In this document: positions 41,219-53,200 of the stretch, piece by piece
Numbering within the stretch: position 1 is the first letter of the stretch
Layout: each line of letters begins with the position of its first letter
NCBI GenBank assembly: GCA_018449595.1
Contig: JAAVUU010000003.1
Coordinates: 620,001 to 684,000, forward strand
Source: Rhizobiales bacterium dw_265
GTDB lineage: Bacteria; Pseudomonadota; Alphaproteobacteria; Micropepsales; Micropepsaceae
Direction: 5' to 3'
Length of the DNA stretch: 64,000 nt
Position numbers and translations under genes: made by a program
The notes under the pieces: model-generated
What the model was told of the DNA's origin: nothing
The model's database searches: none
The model's input: only the letters and a program-made list of their open reading frames with translations

Positions 41219-44200
41219 ATGTTTAATCTTCCCAACCTCTCTTCCAAGGCTCTGCTGCTGTCTGGGGCCAGCCTCGCCGCGATCCTGATGACCGCGCCCG
41301 CTCACGCCGCCACGGTTGGCGGCATGACCGGCCGCACCTCGGCCCAGATCAACGCCACGATGAACCCGGCCACCAACCGTCCGGGCGGGCCGCTCAGCCC
41401 CGGCGCCGCCGCCCAGCAGACCAGCCAGTCCACCACTGACTTCTCGACGGCACTGGCGCGGATCCAGGGCCAACTCTCCGCCCAGGCAACCGCCCGTAAT
41501 GCCGCCGCCGGCGGACCAAACAATCTCGGGGCCGATCCCAATCATCCCGGCCAGCAGCTTCCCGATGTCCCCAACGGTCTTGGCGCCGGCGGTCTTGCTC
41601 CCAGCGCGAACGTCAATATCGATCCGTCGCTCTGGCAAAATGCCAATGCGCCGACCCAGGCCGCTGCAAATGGTCAGACCACTGTTACCGTCCAGCAGAC
41701 CGCCCAGAAAGCCATCCTCACCTGGGACAGCTTCAACGTCGGCAAGAACACCACCGTTCACTTCGACCAGACCGGCGGCGCGCAATCCGACGGCACCAAC
41801 AACTGGATCGCGCTGAACCGCATCGTCGATCCGACCGACAGACCCTCCCAGATCCTCGGCAACATCCAGGCCGAAGGCTCCGTCTATCTCATCAACAACA
41901 ATGGCATCATCTTCGGCGGCTCCAGCCAGATCAACGTCCATACCCTCATCGCCTCCTCGCTCTCCTTCCTCGGCGAGAATATCAACGGCCTCACGCCAGG
42001 CTCCGCCGCTTACGACAACGCGGTAGCCGCTTCTAACAGCACCTATCTCACAGCAGGCATCGCTGCGCCGGAATCCACTAACGCGGGCGGAAACACAGGC
42101 AACTTGGTCCTTGGCCTAGGCAACCAAGTTACGGTCGTCTCTCCGGCTGCGTATCAAGCTCCCGGTGATGTCATAATCCAGGCCGGCGCTGGCATCTCGA
42201 CGCACGTAAATGGTACCCAGGGCGACGGCGGATACATCCTGATCGCCGGAACCAATGTATCGAACGCTGGCTCGGTTGCCGCCGACGATGGGCAGGTCAT
42301 ACTTGGAGCTGGCACCGGAATAAGCTTCTGGCCAAATTTTGTGGCTGGTTCGAACGCCCTGATTGCGAGGGTGACGGGTCAAATACTTACAGGAAGCGGA
42401 ACTACCACAACCGACCTTACGCCGATTTCCACTTTGACAAACACCGGCTTCGTACAAGCAACCCGCGGCTACATCACGCTGCTGGGGTCGGACGTCAACC
42501 AAGACGGAGCAGTGGAAGTCACTACCGGCGTCAGCTATCCCGGTGGGATCACGATCACCGCTGCAGACGAGCTTTTAACATCTACGATTGCCAATGCGCC
42601 GGCATATGGCCGCGCCGGGAAACTTCTGTTCAGCCCTACTGCTGTGACGGCTGATTTGCCGGAGGAGGACGGTGAGACTGCGACCTCGTCTCCGACCACC
42701 ACGTTCGCACCGGGCAGCATCACAATCACTGCCGGCTCTGCATGGTTTCAGACCAGCTCATTGTTGGAAGCACCGGGCGCAAATATTTCCGTGGCAGCGT
42801 TAATTCCGAACGCTGGTTTGGCAAACCCCATGCCAGGTAGCTCGGCCATTCCGGGGCGTATCCTCGTCGACCAAGGTGCGACGATTGATGTCGCTGGCCT
42901 CGCAAACGTCGAGCAGCCAGTAAGCGCGACTCTGATCACCATTCCGCTAATTGGTCAGAACGAGATCGCTGACGCGCCTAATCAAGCAGGATTGCTCGGT
43001 CTTACGAACGTCGTCTTGGATGGTACTACGGCTGGCACTACCGCCAATGGCTTGGCGTGGATTGGTACGCCAATCCTCGACGCCGTCGGCTATGCACAGG
43101 GAATCCCGCGGTCGATCGACCAATTGCTGACCAATGCGGGCACGATCACCCTTAGCGCTGATCAGGTGCTGACCGCTGCGGGTTCCACGCTGAACCTTAG
43201 CGGCGGCTACGTCCACTATCTCGGTGGAACGATCAATACTACTCGGCTGCTCGATCAAAATGGCTTGAGCACCAGCATCGGCAATGCCAATCCCAATGAC
43301 GTCTATGTGGGGATTGCCGGAGTAAATACAGTCGATCATAGCCGCTGGGGTATTACTGACAGCTACACCAATTCCCTGATCGCCGGCGGCTATTACCAAC
43401 CCGACTATATTCAAGGCGGCAACGCCGGCACGCTCACCGTGTACGGTGAGGATGTTGCCGTTTTAGACGGGGATATGTCCGCCCACGCTCTACCAGGCCT
43501 GAAGCAGGTCGCAGCGGGGCTCGCACCTTCCGGAAATCCCGCCGGCGGTAACTTTTTGCCAGTCGCGGGCACCTTTGACTTCGGTGATGCAAGTGCACTC
43601 GCTTACAGCAACCAAAATGGCGTCCTGACGGGCGAAAAAGGTAGCCTTATTATCCAAGACGAGGCACCGCAGCTCAGTTCGTTTGTGCCCAACTTTGACA
43701 TTACGTCAGCGTTCAATAACGCAGCGCTCACTGCTCTCAATCCCAATGACCCAAACGACGTCTTAATCTGGAAGACAATTCCGGCCGAGGCAATTGATGC
43801 TGCCGGCTTCGCCAATGTGACGATAAATCCGGGAAGGGCGAATGGATTGGTCGAGGCCGATGGGGCCACGTTGAGCGTTGTTCCTGGAGGATCGATCTCC
43901 ATGAGTTCGGCGATTGGCGGCTCGGTTACGATCCTCGGCAGCCTTATCGCCCCGTCGGGAACGATCTCACTATCCGGTGCTGCGACGCAGTCCAGTGCCG
44001 GAATTACCGGAGGTAGCATTACGGTTGGTCCGAACGCCGTGTTGAACACCGCGGGCGTATGGATAAACGACAGCGATCTTTTGAATGCTCCTGGCGCGGC
44101 GACCTTCGTTAACGGTGGCTCTATTGCACTCTCTGCATCGGAAGAGGCCTCAATCACACTTGCACCTGGCAGCGTCATAAATGTCTCCAGCGGCGGGGTA

Positions 44201-47200
44201 ATGCTTGCCGGAGGGCTGCTTTCGAACAACGACGTACCCGTGGGCAAAGGCGGCAGCCTTTCCCTGATTGACTATAACTTTAACGGAAAGCCATTTGGGG
44301 ATACTGGCGATGGTGGCCCAGCCCTACCCAATACGATGCCGACAGTGGGCACGATTGTCCTCGGTGGGACCGTTGATAGTTGGGGCTTTGCTGGTGGTGG
44401 AACTTTGACGTTGCAGGGATTGGGTTTCCAGATCGGTGGCGATTCCGCTCATTCACCGAGTTGGGACATAACTCTGCCGGAGGATTTCCTCGCGAAGCAG
44501 GGGTTCGGCAATTACCAACTCAACGCAATGTACAATATCGATGTTGCGCCCGACACAACTGTTCGAGTGACGCAACAAAACCTCATCCCGAATATCGCGG
44601 CGCTGGCTGCGGCACCCAGCGGTTCAAATATCAACGCGGGAGGGCTGACCACACTAGGGACGCTTGATCCCTATCATCGGCAGGCAACTAATCTTATTCT
44701 GGCCGCGGGCGGCGATCTGAGTTGGTCGTCAACCAACGGAGGTCGCCCAACCTTTTCTGGAATTACAAATGCAGTGACGGTCGGCGTAGGAGCCACAATT
44801 CAGGCCGATGCCGGTTCGGCAATTGGCCTAGGATCGCCTGGGCAAGTGACGGTGCTGGGAACGATCATTGCGCCCGGCGGTTCGATCACCCTGAATGCGG
44901 ACAGCTTTGACAATTATACGATTGTAGGTGCGGGCGCCGACGATTTTACCTCGGCGAGCAAGTCGGTTTGGTTGGGTGCCAACGCGGTACTTGATGTCGC
45001 CGGCACGACGTTAATCAATCCCTTTGCGCCACAAGTGTTGGTGCAAGGAATCTTCCAGACGCCAGTCACGGGCAAAGTACTAGATGGCGGCTCGGTACTC
45101 CTTTCTGATGACACTGGCTATCTCGTTGCTCAGTCGGGTTCGACCATCAACGTATCTGGTACATCTGCCGTATTCGATGAATTGCAGTCAGGCGCCGCAA
45201 ACAGAATTGTGGGGCAATCCTATTCGCCGCAGACCGTTTGGAGTAACGCGGGAAGCATCACCTTACGTACAGCCGGCGGACTGCTCTTCGATGGCAGTCT
45301 AGAAGCCCAATCTGGCGCCGCTGGGGCTGAAGGGGGCACTTTGACCATCCTTCCGCAGATATCTGGGACCACAGTCCACACTGCCACAAGTGCCGGCGTG
45401 CCTCCCGTCAGTGCGATGGATCTTATCCTACAGCAAAGCGGTGAACTTGTTCCAACCGGATTGATGCCGGGTCAAGCACTCAGTAGCGCCAACCAGAGTT
45501 CACTGATTTTCTCCGCCGACCGTCTCGATGGCTCTGGAATAGCGACGCTCAATCTGGGAAATGGGACCGGCATATTCGCTAGTTCGGGATCTGCCGTTCC
45601 CAATCCGGTGATTGGTTTCGCCGGTAATGTGACCTTGGCGCTCGCGAACGCCGTGGTAATCAATGCGGCGGAAGTTGTGGCACTGCCTGCCGGTGCTGTT
45701 TCGATCCCTCATTTGGTGGCTGGTGCAACAAGTGTCGGCAGCACTACTGTTTCCATCAGTGCTCCCTATGTTGAGATCACCGGGCCTGCCTATGGAAGCG
45801 GCGCCGCGCCTGCTCTGACCACGGTTGGTGCAGCCGATGGAACGCTCAACGTCAGTGCTTCATTTGTCGATCTGGAAAATCAGGTCGCGTTGGCCAATTT
45901 CGGTCAGACCAACATCACCAGCAGCGGCGATATTCGCTTATCGTCAATCGGATTGGCGAACTCGAACAAGAGCCTCGCTCCAGGCATATTGTATACGACT
46001 GGCAACTTGACCCTCAAGGCAGCGGACATTTATCCGGCAAGTGGCGAAACTTTCGTGTTGGACGCCAAGGGGCCTCAGCCGACGACGATTACGTTCGAAA
46101 GCAACGGCACGTCCGATGTCCCGCTCTCGGCAGGTGGATCGCTCCTGGTCGATGCCGACAACATTGTCCAATCCGGCACGTTGCGTGCCCCCATCGGCAG
46201 CATCGTGCTTGGTGTGGGCGATCCCACCAATACCGCGACGCAGACGGCATTCGACAATCTCCCGCTCGCAGCGACGAAATCGGTTTCTCTTACCTCGGGC
46301 AGTCTGATTTCGGTGTCAGCTGATGGCGCGACGCTGCCTTATGGAACAACCACGGATGGAACCGAGTGGGACTATAATTCCATCCCCAACCTCAGTTCGG
46401 CCGATCTGACCGCCCCACCCGCAAAATCGGTTTCGCTGAATGGCGCCGCCGTTTCGCTCAACCAGGGTGGCACCATCGATCTTTCCGGCGGTGGCACCCT
46501 GCAGGCCGAGGAGTGGGTGCCTGGAACGGGTGGTTCGCGAGATCTTCTGTCGCGGTACAATGTCAGCTACGCCAGCAGTTCGACCGGCGCGGAGATTCCG
46601 CTCTATGCGGACGCGCGCAACGTCTATGCCGTCGTTCCGGGCTATTCCGCTCCCGTCGCGGCCTACGATCCGGTATTTGCCCAGCAGAACCCGACCACGG
46701 CCAGCGGGCAGGTCACCAGCCTTGGCGTGGGCCAGGCCGGCACCGGCGATTCGGTCGGCAAGGCGGTCTATCTCTCCGGCGTGCCGGGTCTGCCGGCAGG
46801 CGTGTACACGTTGTTGCCGGCCAAGTATGCGACCCTGCCGGGGGCCTTCCGTGTGGTGCAGAACACCGGCGCCAGCAACATCGTGCCGGGCCAGAACACG
46901 ACGTTGGCTGACGGCACTCATGTGGTGACTGGTTATTACGAAGATGCGCTGAACGGTTCGCGCAGTGCCATGCCCAGCCAATTCGAGGTTCAGTCCGCCG
47001 CCGTTTGGGGCAAGTACTCGCAGTATAATCTCACCACCGCCGATACCTTCTTTGCGGCTCAGGCGGCTTCGGCGGGAACCCCGACCCCGGCCTTGCCGAT
47101 GGATGCGGGTCAGCTGGTGCTGGCCGCAACAAACTCGCTCACGCTGGGCGCGACGCTCAACACCGCGCCCGCCCAGGGCGGGGCGTCTGCCGAAGTCGAT

Positions 47201-50200
47201 ATCGCTTCCCAGGACATTCAGATCGTGGGGTCAGGAGAGGCGGCCTTGGCAGGGTATCTGCAACTTTCAGCGAGCCAGTTGGACGCGCTAAACGCGGGCA
47301 GCCTGCTGATCGGCGGCACCCGCACCCGGACCACGACTGGCGTGACCATTCTGGCCGACGCCAATTCCATTGTCGTTTCCAATGATGCCAGCAATCCCCT
47401 GACCGGGCCTGAAATCATTCTGGTCACCAAGACCGATACCACGGGCACCGATCGCAACGCTACGAATGGTCTGAGGCTTGATCCGGGCAGCGTGATCACC
47501 GCCACCGGCACCATGCCGGCCGGCGCTGGCCTGCCGATCACCATCGGCAGCACCACGGTGAGCGGCGATGGCTCGCTGGTGCGCGTTTCTCAAGGTGCCC
47601 AGGTTACGATCACGCGCGTCAATGTTCCGGCCAATCCACTGGGCTCCCTGACGGTCGGAGCAGGTGCCACGGTTAATGGTGGCGCGGCGCTGCTGTTGGA
47701 TTCCTCCGGCGCGCTCAACTTCGATCCAGCCGCCGTCTTCTCCGGCACCGACATCGCAGTCGATGCCCCCAAGATCACCATCACGGATGGCAATGGAGCG
47801 GGACTTACCGGCTTCGTCGTGGGTCCGAACAGCCTCGCCCAGTTCGCCAACTCCAAGCAGGTGGATCTGCGTAGCTATGGCGACCTGGCCTTCAACGGCA
47901 ATCTAAGCCTGAACTTTGGCGAGAATGTCGACTTCAGCGCCGGGGCCTTCACCAGCGACGGTGACACCATCACCGTCGCAGCCCCCACGGTGGCCTTCAC
48001 CAACGACCTGAATGCGCCCAGCGATCCGGCCACGCCGGGGCAGGGCAGTCTGATCGTCGATGCCACCGAGATTGATTTTGGAAGCGGCAGCAAGAACCTA
48101 AAGGGTTTTAGCTCGGTCGCTATGACAGCGACCGGCGGCATTGTCGGCCAGGATACCGGCAGCTTCGATATGGGCAGCGCGAATGTCACTCTGGCGGCCC
48201 CTATCTATGTGGCCGACACCGGCTCGGGCACCAGCCTGACCACCACCGGCAGCCTGGCCTTGAACAGTGATAACGGCAGGGCCTTGACCATCACTCCGGT
48301 CGGCGGCGCGATCAGCTTCACAGCGGGTTCCATCGCCGACAACGGCGCCACTATCGAGGCTCCCGCCGGCAATGTCAGCCTGGAGACGACCAGCGGCGAT
48401 CTCACGATAGCGAGCGGTTCGCTGGTCAGTTCGGCCGGCGTTTCCAAGCAGTTCTACGACACTACCGAGTATGCCCCCGGCGGGGCCATCACCCTGACTG
48501 CCGATCAGGGCAATGTGAACATCGCATCCGGTTCTACCCTGGACTTCTCCGGCGCCAATGGCGGTGGGGCGGCGGGCAGCCTGACCATCTCGGCGCCGGT
48601 CCTGGTTGCTACGCTGAATGGCACCATCAAGGGCAATGCGGCCAGCGGCAACGCCGGCGGCTCCTTCTCGCTCGATACAGGTGGCGCGGTCGACTTGGAT
48701 AATCTCGCCACTGAACTGGCGGCGAGCGGTGTGAACACGCTTATCTTCGTGCAGAGCGGCGCCGGCAATTTGGCGTTGTCGCAGGGCAATACCCTGACGG
48801 CCAAGACCGTGTCGCTGACGGCGAACGGCGGGCCTGGTGGGCAAAGCTCAACTGACGGTAACGTGCAGATCCTCGGCACGATCAACGCCTCAGGAATCGC
48901 TGGTGGCCAGATCGGCCTCTATGGCAAAAGCAGTGTCGATGTCGAAGGCTCGCTGATCGCGTCAGCGTCCGATCCCAGCCAGCGCGGCGGGACAGTCAGC
49001 ATCGACACGACGGGGACGCCCGGGGCCGTTGTTGCGGTGAATGGCGTCTACGGCTACGAGACGATCACGGCGGCCAACTCCGGCGCGATCACGGTCGGCG
49101 CCAATGCGGTGATCGACGTGACCGGCGGCACGGCTAGCCCATTGCTGGCCGGCACGGTCAATTTCCGGGCGCCGTTGCTCGATACCGGCGACGTCAACCT
49201 GACCATCGCGTCGGGAGCCCAGATCAAGGGCTCGCGGGCCACCACGCTGGAAGCCTATGCGGTGTGGAGCACCGACGATCCGCTCGCCGTCACCAACGGG
49301 GCGGCCAAACACTTCGACGGCATCATCGACCCGGCCGGCTGGTACGACGCCAACGGGAATCTGCTACCGGGCACGTTCACCACGCCGGCCGGCGCCACCT
49401 TCTCCTCGGTGGGCCTGACACAGGCGCAAATCACCGCCGACCTGACCAACGACTATTTCATGCCGACCGCCGCAAACACTGACGCCAGCAGAACCGCGCA
49501 CGAAACCTTCTACGGTTATGTGAATGGCGATACGACCGCGGCCACGGCGGGGACGCTGATGGGGTTCATCCAGAACGGCCTGGGCGCGACGCCGGTCTTT
49601 GCCGCCCGCTTCTCCGGCATCGCCAACTTCCAGGCGGCGCCGGGCGTGGAACTCGATAATCCGAGTGCGACAGTGAACGGCGGCAATATCTCGATCCTGA
49701 CCAACTGGAATCTCGGCGCGGGCCAACCGAACAACAACGGCTCGATTAATCCCGCTTTCCGCTACCAGACCACTATCGCGCCGATCGTCACTCTGCGCGC
49801 TGTGAGTGATGTCATGGCTGACGCCAGCATCACCGACGGGTTCTATCAAAACCAGGCCGCAACGATTCTAGGGGGCACTGCCCCCGTTGGGAGCGGTTCG
49901 ACCTACGGTGCTGCGCTTCAGGATTTCAACAGCTTTGCTTCCGAGGCTGCATCCTTCCCGACGCTTCAAATAACATTCACCAGCGGGCCGAGCCAATTGG
50001 TCACAGCGCTCAATTCCGCAGTAGGGGCTGACGCCGAATTGGCGGCTCCGCTCATGCAACAATCAGGGGATTATTATACCGACTACATCTCCTACGCTAC
50101 CGCATGGAACACGTACTACCAGTATCTAGCGACGACGACACTTGGGCAAATCAACGGCCACATCTTACCCGTCAAGCCGTTTACTCGGACTCCAACGGGT

Positions 50201-53200
50201 GGCCCTATCCCGGTGCTTACCGCAACCAACGCTGCGACTTACTATGGTGCTGTCACAACTTCAGGAAGTTACCTTAATATTTTCAACGGGTTGGTTCGTG
50301 CCGACGCCTTCAATATGGGAACGGCGCCGCCCGTAACATTGGCGACGGATGTGACGGAATATCCAGCCTACATCGCTACCTATAATACCTACTTGAATAC
50401 GGTAGCGAATAACCTGACGCCAGTTCTAGGGGCGCCGGTCGGGCAACCAAAAAGTGCTATTAACTTCTTCTACGCGCCTGACGAACCGCTCTCAATTCCA
50501 GCGGTAGGCAGCAACATCGGCAATCTGCCCGGCAATGCTCCCTCAAACGTACCGACGAAAAACAATCCCCTGCCGATCGCCTTTGCCATTTTGTCCGGAG
50601 GAGAGAGTGCATCTTACCGTATCGTCGCTGGCGCCGATTTCTCAAATGTCGATCCTGTCGCACTCCAACCGCTCGCAACTATTCAGGCAGGCGGTGGTGG
50701 CAGTGTCACGCTGAACGACCACACGTCTTTCCTGGATTCAAACAACCAGACCCTTCTTGACCCAGCCACCATCCGCACGGGATCGGGGTTCATCAATATC
50801 GCGGCGGCCAATGACGTGTCTCTGCTTGACACTGCCGCTCCTGGGGTCATTTACGCCGCAGGCGTACCGGCTTCAGGCGCTCCCACGGTCGCAAACCCCA
50901 GTATTGCCAATGGAGCGTTGGTTACGCAGCAGGTCAATCCGGACGCCGCCGGCGATGTCTCAGTCCACGCCCAAAATGATATTACCGGCATCGAGACGAC
51001 GACAGTCGGAAGCGCTCCCATAAGTCAATTCTGGGGAGCCTGGATGGAGAGCGGCAATGCCGTTTCCGGCGGCAGAACGACACAAACCTCGATAAATTTC
51101 GACGCTTTCGATCAGGGCATCATGAGCGTCGGCGGAAATATTTCTATTTCCGCCGGAGGGGACATTACCAACTTGGCAGTGTCGGCACCCACCACCTGGT
51201 ATCTCAGCAACAACAATACGGTGGTGAATACGGTCGGCGGCGGGAATCTCAGCGTCACGGCGGGCGGCGATATTCTCAGCGGCGACTATTTCGTTGCCCA
51301 GGGGGTCGGCACGCTCACCGCCGGTGGAAAAATCGGATCGAGCGGCCTTACTTATCGCAACCGTTCCATTGCGAGCTTCATCACTGAAGTTTCCACACTC
51401 CTGGGAATCCAAGACGGCGTATTCAATATCTCAGCGCGCCAGGGAGTGGACATCGGGGCTGTCGTCAACCCCTCCTATATCCGTGGCGGCGACTCCCAAA
51501 GCTATTCGCCTTCATCCGCTTTGAACGTGATTTCGACTGCGGGCGCGGTGGCTTTGAACACCTTGGAAGACCTGAATCTGATTGGTGCGGCCGAGCCGGG
51601 CACGTCGAGCAACGATAGTAGCGAAATCTTGCCAGCGACGGTGAATCTGACCGCGTTCACGGGTGGCATCACGGTGGCGCGAGAAGGTGAATTGTATCCG
51701 TCCGCAACGGGAGAGCTTAGCCTTATCGCCGATCAGGCGATCGACATCTACACAGGGTCGGTGTTTGGCACTCAGAATCCCATTCAGGATTTTGGACTAA
51801 TCGATGCTTCGGCGTCGGCCCTGCCGTCGCCGCTTAATCCGATGCCTGTCACTGTAGTTGGTGTGACCAATCAATTCGATGGCCAGCTTGCGTCCGGCGC
51901 GCTCATTGACCACACGCCCGCCCCCTTGCATGCAAACGATACTCAGCCTGTGAAGATTTACAGTTTGCAGGGAAGCATCACCGATGGCTTTTTGGAAACC
52001 ACTGGCGGGAACGCCGGCCTCTACGACAAAAGCCTCACGATAGCGCTGGATAAACCGGCGCAGGTTTATGCCGGGACCGACATCGTCAACCTGAATTTCC
52101 TCGGCGAAAATCTGACGGAAGACAACGTCACGCGCATAATCGCTGGTCGGGACATTGTTGACACCAATCAGGCAATTGCACTTGCCTCCCTCGACTTGGC
52201 AACATTGAACTTGGCCGGGCCAGGAACTTTCGATGTGGAGGCCGGACGTAATATTAGCCTCTTCAATCCGCTCGAGTTGACCTCCATTAATCCCTATGCC
52301 GAGGCTAGTACTTCCTCTATTCCGGCAAACGGGATCGTAGCGATTGGCAACGCCGCCAATCCTTATCTGCCGCACGAAAGCGCCAATATCGAAGTCCTGT
52401 TCGGCGTCGGACCCGGCGTGGCGAATGCGTCGTTCATTTCGGCCTATGTTGATCCCACGGTCGCGTTACCTGATGTCCAACAGGGCCTAGTCGCCTTCAT
52501 GGAACAATATGATGAAGGCGCTGGACCCGACACCGGGCTCCTCAAGGACACGTCCGTTGTCACGCTGACACTGGATCAGGCTTGGGCCCAGTTCCAGGCT
52601 TTGCCGAGTTCGGTGCAGCAGATATTCAACCAGAGCGCTCTGTTCACCGTGCTGACAGATGTGGACATGGCCTATAACGATCCGACCAGCCCTTTCTTTC
52701 ATCAGTATGCTCGCGGCTATCAGGCCATCAACACGCTTTTCCCCGCATCGTCCGGCTACACCTCCAATAGCTTGGAAGGGGGCGTACAGGGGGCCAACGC
52801 CTTGGTCAGCACCGGCAATCTCGATATTCGGAGCAACACAATTCAAACCCAGCAAGGTGGAAACGTCACCATTCTGGGCCCTGGTGGCCAAGCGTTGGTA
52901 GGTGCAGCCTCGGCGCCGCCAGCTTTCCTTAACATCCGTAATTCGATTGCCGCCGGGCCGTCCAATATGGGCATTCTCACTCTGGAGACGGGCAATATTG
53001 ATGTCTTCACTGACAAAAGTCTTCTGCTTGCCCAAAGCCGTGTCTTCACGGAGCAGGGCGGAGATATGACGATCTGGAGTTCCAACGGCGATATTAATGC
53101 CGGTAAGGGTGCCAAAACCTCGGCGGACACGCCCGCCCCGATCTATGTCTGTAGCGACGACTTCTATTGCACGCGTGATGCGCGAGGAGAAGTGACTGGA

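Noticed and set aside
48098..48844. Minus-strand frame of 248 codons inside the exoprotein gene
   Set aside because: Shadow of the repeat-rich exoprotein; no ribosome site or family.
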